A stretch of 64,000 bases of DNA, taken from contig JAWKTM010000034.1 in the NCBI GenBank assembly GCA_041399085.1, forward strand, positions 10,926-74,925, in the 5' to 3' direction. The position numbers were made by a program, and so were the translations under genes. Shown one piece after another: positions 10,474 through 20,087 of the stretch. The notes under the pieces were generated by a model. It was not told the origin of the DNA. It did no database searches and was given only the letters and a program-made list of their open reading frames with translations. This stretch comes from JAWKTM01 sp041399085. Its GTDB lineage: Bacteria > Planctomycetota > Planctomycetia > Pirellulales > Pirellulaceae. Each line of letters begins with the position of its first letter. Within the stretch, counting starts at the first letter, position 1.

Positions 10474-13400
10474 ATGAAGGTTCGTTCCCTACTCGGCCGT
10501 TTCGCTTTCGGCATTCTCCTAACGTCAACCGCCGCGGGCTGGGCCATCGAACCGCCGCCAGCCGGTGATCCGGCGCCGCCGTCGATCGCGGCCGCTTCGT
10601 CCGAAGGCCAAGACGCCTTGCAGGGTTTCACGTTGCACGATGGTTGGAAAGGCGAGCTGTTCGCGGCCGAACCGGTGACGGTGAATCCGGTGGCTTTCTA
10701 CGTCGACGATCAAGGCCGGGTCTACGTGTGCGAGTCGTTTCGCCAGAATCGCGGCGTCACGGATAATCGCGGCCACGATCAAGCTTGGTTGAACGACGAC
10801 CTCGCGGCCCGGACGGTCGAGGATCGGCTGCAATATCATCTGAAACATTTGAAGGACAAGGTCGGCGAGTACACCAAGTACGACGACCGGATTCGGTTGC
10901 TGGAAGACCGCGACGGCGACGGCCGAGCCGATCACGACACGGTGTTCGCCGATCACTTCAACCAGATCGTCGACGGCAGCGGAGCGGGCGTGCTGGCTCG
11001 CGGCGGCAACGTGTACTTCACCTGCATTCCGCATCTGTGGTTGTTGCGCGACGACAACAACGACGGCCAGGCGGACGTTCGCAAATCGCTGCACAACGGT
11101 TATGGCGTGCGAGTCGCCTTTCGCGGGCACGATCTGCACGGACTGACGATCGGCCCGGACGGCATGTTGTATTTCAGCATCGGCGACCGCGGCTATAACA
11201 TCACGACGCCAAACGGCCAGCTCGTGAATCCCGAATCGGGCGCGGTGTTTCGGTGCGAGCTGGATGGCTCGGGCCTGGAGGTCTTCGCCACCGGACTGCG
11301 AAACCCGCAAGAGCTGGCTTTCGACGATCACGGCAACCTGTTCACCGGCGACAACAACTCGGACAGCGGCGACAAGGCCCGCTGGGTCTATGTGGTCGAA
11401 GGCGGCGACACCGGGTGGCGGATGGCGTATCAGTATCTCAGCGATCGCGGGCCGTTCAATCGCGAGAAGATTTGGCACCCGTATCATCCGGGCCAGCCGG
11501 CTTACATCGTGCCGCCGATCGCGAATTTCGCCGACGGGCCTTCTGGGCTGGACTACTATCCCGGCACCGGTTTGTCCGACGATTGGCGAGGCACGTTCTT
11601 TCTGTGTGATTTTCGCGGCACTCCGTCGAACAGCGGCGTGCGAACGTTGCGAGCCAAGCCGAAGGGAGCGTTCTTCGAGGTGGCCGATGCCCAACAGCCG
11701 ATCTGGAAGGTGCTGGCGACCGACGTGCAGTTCGGTCCGGACGGCTCGATCTACGTTTCCGATTGGGTGAACGGCTGGAACGGCGAAGGCAAGGGACGCA
11801 TCTATCGGTTCTTCGATCCGGCGGCTCGCAACAGCGACGCGGCGAAAGAGACGGCGCGGCTGTTGGGCGAAGGGATGAGCGGCCGCACGTCGGGCGAACT
11901 GGTCGCGCTGCTCGGCCACGCGGATCAACGCGTGCGGCTGGAGGCTCAGTTCGCGTTGGCCGACAACCGCGATGTTCAATCGTTGTCCGACGCGGTTGGC
12001 GATTCGTCCGCCGAGTCATTAGCGCGGATGCATGCCGCATGGGGACTGGGCCAGATCGCTCGGCACGCGGCAAACTCGTCGCGCGAGGAAGCCGCCAAGT
12101 CGCTCGCGGCCGTGGTTGCTTTGTTGAATGACGGTGACGAGGAACTGCGTGCTCAAGCGGCCAAGGTCGTGGGCCGAGCGGCGTTGGAATCCGCGACGCC
12201 GAAGTTGATCGAGTTGTTGCAAGACGACAGCGCTCGCGTTCGCTATTTCGCGGCGATGGGTTTGGCCAAAATCGGCGATGCGGCGGCCGTTCCGGCGCTG
12301 ACCGCGATGCTGGCCGAGAACGACAACGCCGATCCGATCTTGCGACACGGCGGCATCATGGGGTTGGCTGGCGTGCAGGATCCGAAGTCGCTGGAAGGGT
12401 TGGCAACGCATCCCAGTTCCGCCGTTCGCTTGGCTGCGGTCGTGGCGCTGCGCAAGCGACAAGCCGAGTCGGTCGCCGACTATCTGAACGACGCCGATCC
12501 GCTGGTGGTGCTCGAAGCGGCTCGCGCGATTCACGACATGCCGATCCCCGCCGCGCTGCCGCGCTTGGCCGCGCTTGTCGTGCGGCCTTCGCAAGACGAC
12601 GCGCTGCTGCGTCGCGTGCTGAATGCCAACTTCCGATTGGGCGGAGCGGAACAGGCCGCGGCGGTCGCCGAATTCGCCGCGCGGGAGAGCTCGCCCGCGG
12701 CGATGCGGCTGGAGGCGCTGCGAATGCTGGGCGATTGGGCCGAGCCGTCGTCGCGCGATCGCGTGCTTGGCATGTGGCGTCCGCTCGACTCGCGCGATCC
12801 GCAGGTGGCGGTCGAGGCGCTGAAGCGGTCGCTGCCGAGCTTGCTGACCGCGCCGGACGAAGTTCGCAACGAAGCGGTGAAGATCGCCGCCGCGTTGGGC
12901 ATTCGCGAGATCAGCCCGACGCTGCATGCGATGGTGGCCAACGCGGATCAACCGCCGCGCGTGCGAGCCGATTCGCTCGGCGCGCTGACGGCGCTGAAGG
13001 ACGCCAAGCTGCGCGAGGCGATCGAACGGGGCTTGGCCGATCGCCAACCGCTGGTTCGCGACGCGGCTCGACGCGCGCTCGCACAAGCTTCGCCAGCCGA
13101 AGCGCTACCGCTGCTGGAGAAAGCGATCGAAGCGGACAACACGGTCGAACGCCAAGGCGCGATGGCAACTCTGGCCGGCATGGAATCGGACGGGGCGGCG
13201 CGAGTGATTCTGGGTTCGCTCGATCGTTTGCTGGCGGGTAAGGTCCCGGCCGACACGCGGCTGGACGTGTTGGAAGCCGCGGCGACTCGCTCGACGCCGG
13301 CGATCGCCGAGAAGCTGGCCGCCTACGAGGCGACTCGCAAAGACGATTCGCCCGCCGAGCGATACCGCGAAACGCTGGTCGGCGGCGATGCCGAACGAGG

Positions 13401-13800
13401 CCGTCGGATCTTTTTCGAGCGTACCGAAGTCTCCTGCGTGCGTTGCCACAAGATCGACGAAATCGGCGGCGAAGTCGGCCCGAATCTGTCGAAGATCGCG
13501 ACGGATAAGAAGCGCGACTACTTGCTGGAATCGATCGTCGATCCGAACAAGGCGATCGCCAAAGGCTTCGATTCCGTGATGCTGCTGGACGACGACGGCA
13601 AGGTTCACGTCGGCATTCTCAAGCAAGAGTCCGACGACGCGATTCAAATCATGACGGCCGAAGGCAAGCTGGAGTCGATCCCCACCGACTCGATCGACGT
13701 TCGCCGCCAAGCGAAATCGGCGATGCCGGAGGACTTGACCAAACACCTCACTCGCCAGGATGTGCGCGACTTGATCGAGTTCCTCTCGGGGCGAAAATAA
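10474..13800 (+). CDS. PVC-type membrane-bound dehydrogenase with HEAT repeats and C-terminal heme domain
   Basis: The chosen ATG at 10474 gives 1,108 residues beginning MKVRSLLGRFAFGILL, a clear signal peptide; the same frame is open upstream but codes for no plausible extension. Residues ~45-470 form the six-bladed-propeller-like dehydrogenase domain typical of TIGR02604 proteins (RDGDGRADH, DDNNDGQAD, FADGPSGLDYYPGTG). Residues ~480-960 are HEAT-like helical repeats. The last ~130 residues are a TIGR02603-type cytochrome c domain with the heme site C988-V-R-C-H992. Such proteins are periplasmic and thought to oxidise sugars or related compounds and pass electrons to the attached heme. It is transcribed alone, after the 21-bp repeats and before an 8-bp inverted repeat. 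Substrate cannot be told from sequence. Confidence 0.88.
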   Translation: MKVRSLLGRFAFGILLTSTAAGWAIEPPPAGDPAPPSIAAASSEGQDALQGFTLHDGWKGELFAAEPVTVNPVAFYVDDQGRVYVCESFRQNRGVTDNRGHDQAWLNDDLAARTVEDRLQYHLKHLKDKVGEYTKYDDRIRLLEDRDGDGRADHDTVFADHFNQIVDGSGAGVLARGGNVYFTCIPHLWLLRDDNNDGQADVRKSLHNGYGVRVAFRGHDLHGLTIGPDGMLYFSIGDRGYNITTPNGQLVNPESGAVFRCELDGSGLEVFATGLRNPQELAFDDHGNLFTGDNNSDSGDKARWVYVVEGGDTGWRMAYQYLSDRGPFNREKIWHPYHPGQPAYIVPPIANFADGPSGLDYYPGTGLSDDWRGTFFLCDFRGTPSNSGVRTLRAKPKGAFFEVADAQQPIWKVLATDVQFGPDGSIYVSDWVNGWNGEGKGRIYRFFDPAARNSDAAKETARLLGEGMSGRTSGELVALLGHADQRVRLEAQFALADNRDVQSLSDAVGDSSAESLARMHAAWGLGQIARHAANSSREEAAKSLAAVVALLNDGDEELRAQAAKVVGRAALESATPKLIELLQDDSARVRYFAAMGLAKIGDAAAVPALTAMLAENDNADPILRHGGIMGLAGVQDPKSLEGLATHPSSAVRLAAVVALRKRQAESVADYLNDADPLVVLEAARAIHDMPIPAALPRLAALVVRPSQDDALLRRVLNANFRLGGAEQAAAVAEFAARESSPAAMRLEALRMLGDWAEPSSRDRVLGMWRPLDSRDPQVAVEALKRSLPSLLTAPDEVRNEAVKIAAALGIREISPTLHAMVANADQPPRVRADSLGALTALKDAKLREAIERGLADRQPLVRDAARRALAQASPAEALPLLEKAIEADNTVERQGAMATLAGMESDGAARVILGSLDRLLAGKVPADTRLDVLEAAATRSTPAIAEKLAAYEATRKDDSPAERYRETLVGGDAERGRRIFFERTEVSCVRCHKIDEIGGEVGPNLSKIATDKKRDYLLESIVDPNKAIAKGFDSVMLLDDDGKVHVGILKQESDDAIQIMTAEGKLESIPTDSIDVRRQAKSAMPEDLTKHLTRQDVRDLIEFLSGRK

Positions 13801-13809
13801 ATCGCTAGT

Positions 13810-13858
13810 AGCGGCAGGATAAAGTTGGCATACGTTAGGGTCTTATGTGGCTGCCGCT
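13810..13858 (+). terminator. Inverted repeat after the dehydrogenase gene
   Basis: AGCGGCAG (13810-13817) and CTGCCGCT (13851-13858) are exact reverse complements with 33 bases between, starting ten bases after the stop codon. No T run follows. A terminator role is inferred from position. Confidence 0.35.
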
Positions 13859-13902
13859 CTCTGAACGATCACACTCCCACTGCTGTTTAACTGCTTGCCG
13901 CT

Positions 13903-14667
13903 ATGTCCGACGCCGGCGATAACATCGAAACCGAGCAGCGCGGTGGGTTAGTTGGTCGGTTGTTGGTACTAGGCATCGTCTTGATTGTTGCTGCCGCGGT
14001 GTATTGGGCGTTCGGCGATTCGCTCACGCTTTCGGCTTTGGCCGAACGAGAAACGCAGCTTCGCGATTGGCGGACGCAACATCCGGTGGCGGTGTATGCC
14101 GTGGCGGCGTTGGTGTATGTGATGGTGACCGGGCTGTCGTTGCCGGGCGCCACGGTGTTGACGCTGTTGTACGGTTGGTACTTTGGCTTGCCGCGCGGCG
14201 TGGTGCTGGTCAGCTTCGCATCGACGGCCGGCGCGACGGTGGCTTTCTTGGTCAGCCGGTTTCTGTTTCGCGAGGCGATCGAGCGGCGATTTCACGAACG
14301 CTTGCAGCGATTCGATGCGGCTTGGCAAAGCGAAGGACCGTTCTTTCTGTTTGCGTTGCGGTTGGTCCCCGCCGTGCCGTTCTTCGTGATCAACGCCGTG
14401 ATGGGGCTGACTTCGATTCGGGCGCGAACGTTTTGGTGGGTCAGTCAGCTCGGGATGTTGCCTGGCACAATCGTGTATGTGTACGCCGGGTCGAGCGTGC
14501 CGAGCCTGCGAACGCTGGCGGACGACGGTATCGGCGCGGTATTCTCGCCCACACAGTTGACGCGGTTGGTGTTGGCATTCGCGCTGCTAGGCCTGTTGCC
14601 GCTCGCCGCGCGTTGGACCCTAAAATGGTTCGGCCGTTCACCCACGGGAGCCCAAAGCTCCCGCTGA
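13903..14667 (+). CDS. TVP38/TMEM64-family (VTT domain) membrane protein
   Basis: 254 residues. One transmembrane helix at ~20-38 is followed by a VTT (SNARE-associated/DedA-like) domain with several hydrophobic segments, the family-typical G-x-x-x-G turn (LPGATVLTLLYGWYFG), a RFLFREAIERRF loop and the conserved ALRLVPAVPFFVINAVMG element. Family members sit in the inner membrane and are implicated in lipid or small-molecule movement. The gene is 107 bp upstream of a flavin disulfide oxidoreductase; this pairing, sometimes as a fusion, is familiar in bacteria, so a shared redox or membrane role is plausible. The last eight codons and the stop come from a hairpin-forming repeat (14641-14667), suggesting the original C-terminus was replaced. 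Confidence 0.85.
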   Translation: MSDAGDNIETEQRGGLVGRLLVLGIVLIVAAAVYWAFGDSLTLSALAERETQLRDWRTQHPVAVYAVAALVYVMVTGLSLPGATVLTLLYGWYFGLPRGVVLVSFASTAGATVAFLVSRFLFREAIERRFHERLQRFDAAWQSEGPFFLFALRLVPAVPFFVINAVMGLTSIRARTFWWVSQLGMLPGTIVYVYAGSSVPSLRTLADDGIGAVFSPTQLTRLVLAFALLGLLPLAARWTLKWFGRSPTGAQSSR

Positions 14668-14724
14668 GGTCCCATTGCGGGAGCACGAAGCTCCGGCTGA
14701 GTCGTGCCCAAAGCTCCCGCTGAG
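14645..14724. repeat. Three copies of a short hairpin-forming repeat
   Basis: The motif AAGCTCC[C/G]GCTGAG occurs three times in about 70 bp. The first copy forms a 7-bp perfect hairpin (CGGGAGC, loop CCAAA, GCTCCCG, 14645-14663) that contains the end of the preceding gene. The second forms a near-perfect one with loop ACGAA (14678-14696). The third lacks the left arm. It resembles a small interspersed repeat and could also work as a terminator. Confidence 0.6.
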
Positions 14725-14774
14725 TCCTCCCGACGCCCAACCGTTCACCGCGCGCGAGAAAGCCCCACACTGCC

Positions 14775-16296
14775 ATGAGCGACTTTGCCTCGCTGATAAC
14801 GGACGACGAACACGATCGCCAACTGATCGCCAACGTTCATCCGTCGAACTGGACCAATCCCCGGCCGACGGGACGCTACAACTTGGTGGTGATCGGGGCC
14901 GGCACGGCCGGTTTGGTGACGGCCGCCGCGGCGGCCGGATTGGGCGCCAAGGTCGCATTGATCGAGCGATCGTTGATGGGCGGCGATTGTTTGAATGTTG
15001 GCTGCGTCCCGTCGAAAGGGCTGCTCAGCGCGGCTCGCGTCGTTGCCTCGGTGCGCGACGCGGAACGATTCGGGATCCGAGTTCCGGCTGGCGTGGAAGC
15101 CGATTTCGGCGCGGCGATGCAGCGGATGCGTCGCTTGCGAGCGCGGATTAGTCCGGCCGATTCCGCCGATCGGTTTCGGCGCCTGGGAGTCGACGTGTAC
15201 CTGGGCGAAGCCGAGTTTGTCGATTCCGGCGCCGTCACGGTCGCGGGAACTCGGCTGGAATTCAAACGAGCGGTGATTGCCACCGGAGCTCGCGCCGCCG
15301 CGCCGCCGATCCGCGGTTTGGACGACGTTCCCTATCACACGAACGAGACCATCTTCGCGCTCACGCAATTGCCGCCGCGGCTGGGAGTGATCGGCGCGGG
15401 GCCGATTGGCTGCGAGATGGCTCAAGCGTTCGCGCGCTTTGGATCGCAAGTGACGCTGATTGAAAACGAACACGGCGTCTTGCCGCGCGAAGACCGCGAT
15501 GCGGCGGAGATCGTCCAGCGATCACTCGAACGAGACGGCGTGCGGCTGCTGTGCTGCGGTCGCAAGTTGGAGGTCTCGCGGAGCGAGCCAGGGATTCGGC
15601 TGCAACTGGAATCGCACGACCAGACGCATGACGTAACGGTCGATCAATTGTTGGTGGCGACGGGACGAGCGGCCAACGTCGAGCGACTGAACCTCTCGGC
15701 CGTGGGCGTGGTTTGCGATCAACATGGCGTGGTGGTCAACGATCGGCTGCAAACCACGAATCCGAGAATCTACGCGGCGGGCGATGTTTGCTCGCGGTAC
15801 AAATTCACGCACGCCGCCGATTTCATGGCCCGGATCGTCGTGCAGAACGCGTTGTTTCTCGGCCGGCGCAAAGCCAGCCGCTTGATCATTCCGTGGTGTA
15901 CGTACACGTCGCCCGAATTGGCGCGCGTGGGAATGATCGAGTCCGAAGCGGCCGATCAACGAATCGAAGTCGAGACCTTCACCCAGGAATTCCGCGACAT
16001 CGACCGCGCGTTTGCGTGCTAGCGGGCGAAGACGACGGTTTCGCGAATTCACGTCCGCCGTGGCTCGGACAAGGTCGTTGGGCGCCACAATCGTCGGTTC
16101 CCATGCCGGCGAAATGATCTCCGAGATCTGCTTGGCGATGACCAACAATGTCGGCCTAAAGAAAATTAGCGCCGCGATTCACCCTTATCCCACGCAAACC
16201 GAGGCCATCCGCAAGCTGGGCGATCAATATAACCGCACGCGATTGACGCCGACGGTGCAATGGATGTTTGAAAAATGGTTGCGGTGGACTCGCTGA
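14775..16296 (+). CDS. Mercuric-reductase-like FAD/NAD(P) disulfide oxidoreductase, frameshifted near the C-terminus
   Basis: It belongs to the class I pyridine nucleotide-disulfide oxidoreductases. The FAD-binding motif is VVIGAGTAGLVTA, the redox disulfide is in GGDCLNVGCVPSK, the NAD-binding motif is GVIGAGPIGCEMA, and the second FAD motif includes IYAAGDVC. The frame is open to 16022 (415 residues). The dimerisation domain continues after about three small indels at 16010-16080 (VLAGEDDGFA, then GATIVGSHAGEMISE) to a stop at 16296, giving ~507 residues, the normal family length. It has no N-terminal heavy-metal domain and ends in VQWMFEKWLRWTR without the paired cysteines of true MerA, so mercury reduction is unlikely. 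It lies just downstream of the TVP38-family gene and probably works with it. The frameshifts may be sequence errors. Confidence 0.82.
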
Positions 16297-16653
16297 GTTT
16301 CCTTCGCCGACGAAGTTTCAGATAGGCCCCGCTCCTTTTTGGCAGCGGCGGGTTACCGCAGTGGTCCCTCTTGCCTCGCGCGAATTGTCCATTAGACTCA
16401 TCCCACTTCTACTCGGGATACCTCCCGGGGCAGGGATGGGGCAGGATGCTTGGACATCAGGGAAGTGACTTCGCCGTGCGTCGCTGACGCGGTGAATTCT
16501 CGGGTCGGTTCAAGCTCCGTAAATGAGTCAATTGAGCCGGGTCGAAACCAGTATTCACTGGGATTCGACAGCGGTTGAGTTGGCGGACCGCGCAGTCAGC
16601 GCGGTTCTTGTTACATTCGCACGCGCGGCTAGTTCGCAACGGATGGAGCATTC
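16297..16653. other. Intergenic region upstream of the hybrid kinase gene
   Basis: 357 bp with no coding potential that I can support. It contains a perfect 7-bp inverted repeat with a five-base loop (ACCGCGC AGTCA GCGCGGT, 16587-16605) about 50 bases before the kinase ATG. This is the right place for an operator or a 5'-leader hairpin. A GGAG sequence five bases before the ATG at 16654 is a good ribosome binding site. No clear sigma-70 promoter was recognised. Confidence 0.45.
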
Positions 16654-19600
16654 ATGAGCAGAGACCTGTCCGAATCGGGTTCGATTGACGAACTCCGTAC
16701 GGCTCCGGTAATTGTGGCGGTGGGGATCCGCATTGGCGAAGTCGCCGAACTGCGTTCCTTTTTCGCCGATCTGACACAGGGAACCGAAGTCGCTTTCGTG
16801 TTGGTCGCGGACGGCGACACGGCTCATCCCGAATCTTTGGCGACGCTGGTATCGCCCCATGTCGATCTTCCGGTTGTCGAAGCCGAGGAAGGAACGTTGA
16901 TCGAGGCGGGCCGGCTGTACACGCCGCCAACGGGTCGCGTGGTGGTCGTCAAGGGACGGCGATTCCGGCTGCAACCGTCACCCGCGTCGGACGATCATGT
17001 GGGTCCGATCGATCGATTGTTGTTCTCATTGGCCAAGGACCAGCAATCGCGAGCGGCGGCGGTTTTGCTATCGCCCGGCGGAGGCGACGGGACACGCGGA
17101 TTGCAGGCGATTCGCGAAGCCGGCGGCCGCAGTTTCTTGCGAAAGCGAACGACCGACGGTGAATCTGGATCGGATCGGGAGCGAGCCTCTAACGGCGTTG
17201 CCGATCACGTCTTCCCGCTGGATCGACTGATGACGGGGCTCATGGTTCACATCGACCATGTGCTGGTCGCCGAGCGGAATGGGCTTCAGTGGCCGTCCTC
17301 GGCGGTTTATGCAGCGGAGCATTTGCCCACTTCCGTGCTCTCGCACGGGCTGGACATGGACCGCGACGCGGCTCATTTTCGCGCCGTCATCGACAGTGCG
17401 CCGGTATTGATCTGGGCCAACGATCGCCACGGCAATGTGTTCTTGAACCGAGCTTGCCGCGATTTCTTCGGCGCCAGCGAGGCGGACTTTCGGCATAACG
17501 GCTGGAGCAACTTTATCCATGAGGAAGATCGCGAAGCGTTCATCGGGGCCTATCGCGTGGCGGTGGATCGGCAAGAAGTGTTTGAAGGGCAATGCCGAGT
17601 GCTTCGCCACGACGGCATGTATCGCTGGATGCAAAGCATCGCTTTGCCGCGATTCAGCGACGAAGGTTGGTTGGTAGGCTATGTGGGCAGCTCGTTCGAC
17701 ATTAGCCGCATGAAAAGCTCCGAGCGGACTTTGCGGGAGAGCGAGCAGTGGTTCAAGAGCGTCGCCGATAACGCGCCGGCCATGTTGTGGATTACCGACG
17801 AGCATCATCGGTGTACGTATCTCAGCCGCGGTTGGCTGGAGTTTACGGGACAGACCGAAGCCGAAGGTTTGGGACTAGGTTGGGCCGATGCGGTTCATCC
17901 CGACGATCGCGAGCGGGCGATTCGCCACTTCCTGGCGGCCGCCGAACGCCAGCAGCCGTTCACGTTCGACTATCGCCTGCGAACGGTCGACGGCGAGTTT
18001 CGGTGGGCGATCGACGCCGCTCGGCCGCGCTTCGACGATGCGGGAAAGTTCGTCGGCTATATCGGTTCCGTGATCGACGTGGACGAGCGCAAGGGCGCCG
18101 AGATGCAGTTGGCTCGCAGCGAGCAGCGATATCGGTCGCTGTTCGATAACAACATCGACGGCATTGTCTCGGTCGATCTCAACGGCTACTTCACGGCCGC
18201 CAATCCGGCCGCGCTGGAGATGTCGGGCTACTCGATGGACGAGCTGCGGTATTTGAGCTTCATTCATCTCTGTGCGCCGGAATCCGTCGATACGTTAATC
18301 CAAGCGTTCCAGCGTGGCTTGCGGGGCGAAGCGCTGTCGATCGAGTTGACGATGATCCGCAAGGACGGCAAGACACGCGATCTGATTGTGCATGGCGCGC
18401 CGATCTACGTCGACGGCGAGCTGCGCGAGTTGTTCGGAATCACGGTCGACGTGACCGTGCGCAACGAAGCAGTGGCCAAGTTGCGTGAAAGCGAAGAACG
18501 ATTTCGTGAAATGGCGAATGGCTTGCCGCTGATCGTGTGGGTGCATGACGCGACCGGCAAGCAAGAGTTTGTCAACGACACGTTTTGCGAGTATTTCGGC
18601 ATTACCCGCGAGATGCTGCGGAAGGAGCGCTGGCGGTTGTTGGTGCACGACGAGGATGGCGCTGCCTATTCCGAACAATTCATGGCCGCGGTCCGTGAGC
18701 AGCGATCGTTTCATGCGGAAGCTCGCGTGCGACGAGCGGACGGCGAATGGCGCTGGATGGAATCCTGGGGCCGGCCGCGGCTCAGCCCGAATGGCGAATT
18801 CCTGGGACATATCGGCACCAGCGTCGACGTTACCGAACGCAAGCTGTACGAGCTGTCACTCGAAGAACACGACCGTCGCACCAACAGCTTTCTGACGAAA
18901 TTGGCGCGTGAGCTGCGCAATCCGTTGGCGCCGATTCGTACCGGTTTGGAGTTGTTGCAGCAAGTGCAGGACGACGCGGCCATTCGCGAAGAGGTGCGGG
19001 GTACGATCCAACGTCAGACGCGTCAACTCATCAAGCTGGTCGACAATTTGGTCGACATCTCGCAAGTCTCGCGAGGCCAGTTGGAGCTGCACAAACGCCC
19101 CACGCGGCTGGACGACGTGGCCCATATGGCGGTCGAGATGACGCGACCGATGATCGACGAGGGTGGCCATCATTTGACGCTGGAGCTGGAACCCGAGATT
19201 GAAATGGAAGCGGACCGCGAGCGGTTGGCACAAGTGCTCGCCAATCTGCTGCACAACGCGGCCAAATACACGCCCCAGGGCGGACGGCTCACCTTGAAAA
19301 CGGCGCGGCATGGCGACGAAGTGGTGCTGATTGTGCGCGATTCGGGAATCGGAATTCCGCTGGAGATGCGCGAGCGCGTCTTCGATGCGTTCGCGCATGG
19401 CGATCCGACCGCCGCCGACGGCGATGCGTGGCCGCACGGTCATCGCGGGTTGGGAATCGGGCTGACGATGGTGAAACATTTAGCTGAACTGCACGGAGGA
19501 CGCGTGGAAGTTTTTAGCGAAGGCGCGAACCGCGGCAGCCAGTTCACCGTACGACTACCTGCGCCGATCCAGCGCGCCGCCGATGCGGGTGGTGAATCGC

Positions 19601-20058
19601 AGGCTGAGAGGTCCGACGCGCAGTGTGGCCTCGTGGCGTGTGGCTTGGCGGACAGAATCCGGGAGACGGCGTCGAGTACCGTCGACGCTCCGCGACACGT
19701 TTTGGTGGTCGACGACAACTTCGCGGCCGCCAAGCTGCTGGAGATGTCGATCTCGCTGTTGGGGCATCAAGTGCGACTGGCCAATGATGGAGTCGAAGCG
19801 GTCCAAATGGCGGCTGACTTTTTGCCCGACGTAGTATTCATGGATATTGGAATGCCTAACATGGATGGCTATGAAGCGGCTCGTCATATTCGTCAACAAC
19901 CTTGGGGCAAAGCCATGCGATTGGTGGCGCTGACCGGCTGGGGGCAAGACGAAGACATTCGGCAATCGCGAGAAGCCGGCTTTAATGAGCATTTGATCAA
20001 GCCCGCGGAATCAGAAACGCTACGACGATTGATCACGGGAACTGACTCGGTTGACTAA
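16654..20058 (+). CDS. CheB-like / PAS4 hybrid sensor kinase lacking the phospho-acceptor histidine
   Basis: 1,134 residues, no membrane segments. Residues ~18-205 resemble a CheB methylesterase domain (VVEAEEGTLIEAGRLYTPP, PIDRLLFSLA, LSPGGGDGTRGLQAI), but the catalytic Ser of the GASAGG motif is replaced (VGIRIGEV) and the His region reads VADGDTAHPE, so it should be inactive. Four PAS/PAC domains follow at ~240-355, 361-480, 487-605 and 609-730. The DHp helix reads LARELRNPLAPI where kinases of this type have LAHELRNPLAPI; the acceptor His is R752 (codon CGT). The ATP-binding domain is complete (N box NLLHNAAKYT, G1 RDSGIGIP, G2 RGLGIGLTMVK), and a receiver domain with D1064 (FMDIGMPNMDG) and the conserved Lys in LIKPA ends the protein. 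A 78-residue DHp-like protein with an intact His is encoded 29 bp downstream. Confidence 0.85.
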   Translation: MSRDLSESGSIDELRTAPVIVAVGIRIGEVAELRSFFADLTQGTEVAFVLVADGDTAHPESLATLVSPHVDLPVVEAEEGTLIEAGRLYTPPTGRVVVVKGRRFRLQPSPASDDHVGPIDRLLFSLAKDQQSRAAAVLLSPGGGDGTRGLQAIREAGGRSFLRKRTTDGESGSDRERASNGVADHVFPLDRLMTGLMVHIDHVLVAERNGLQWPSSAVYAAEHLPTSVLSHGLDMDRDAAHFRAVIDSAPVLIWANDRHGNVFLNRACRDFFGASEADFRHNGWSNFIHEEDREAFIGAYRVAVDRQEVFEGQCRVLRHDGMYRWMQSIALPRFSDEGWLVGYVGSSFDISRMKSSERTLRESEQWFKSVADNAPAMLWITDEHHRCTYLSRGWLEFTGQTEAEGLGLGWADAVHPDDRERAIRHFLAAAERQQPFTFDYRLRTVDGEFRWAIDAARPRFDDAGKFVGYIGSVIDVDERKGAEMQLARSEQRYRSLFDNNIDGIVSVDLNGYFTAANPAALEMSGYSMDELRYLSFIHLCAPESVDTLIQAFQRGLRGEALSIELTMIRKDGKTRDLIVHGAPIYVDGELRELFGITVDVTVRNEAVAKLRESEERFREMANGLPLIVWVHDATGKQEFVNDTFCEYFGITREMLRKERWRLLVHDEDGAAYSEQFMAAVREQRSFHAEARVRRADGEWRWMESWGRPRLSPNGEFLGHIGTSVDVTERKLYELSLEEHDRRTNSFLTKLARELRNPLAPIRTGLELLQQVQDDAAIREEVRGTIQRQTRQLIKLVDNLVDISQVSRGQLELHKRPTRLDDVAHMAVEMTRPMIDEGGHHLTLELEPEIEMEADRERLAQVLANLLHNAAKYTPQGGRLTLKTARHGDEVVLIVRDSGIGIPLEMRERVFDAFAHGDPTAADGDAWPHGHRGLGIGLTMVKHLAELHGGRVEVFSEGANRGSQFTVRLPAPIQRAADAGGESQAERSDAQCGLVACGLADRIRETASSTVDAPRHVLVVDDNFAAAKLLEMSISLLGHQVRLANDGVEAVQMAADFLPDVVFMDIGMPNMDGYEAARHIRQQPWGKAMRLVALTGWGQDEDIRQSREAGFNEHLIKPAESETLRRLITGTDSVD

Positions 20059-20087
20059 CGGTCCATTGATCGCAACAAGGGGACGCG

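Noticed and set aside
9851..10477. Open frames on both strands across the 21-bp repeats, encoding heptapeptide repeats such as RIDTVQP
   Set aside because: The 19-, 20- and 22-bp units change the frame within the array, composition is low-complexity in every frame, and there is no ribosome binding site. The open frames follow from a repeat unit divisible by three.
10525..13086. Long antisense frames (484 and 355 codons) opposite the dehydrogenase gene
   Set aside because: They mirror the codon bias of the sense gene in GC-rich DNA and have no recognisable domains.
14775..16296. Mercuric reductase (merA)
   Set aside because: It lacks the heavy-metal-associated domain and the C-terminal vicinal cysteines, and no other mer genes are present.
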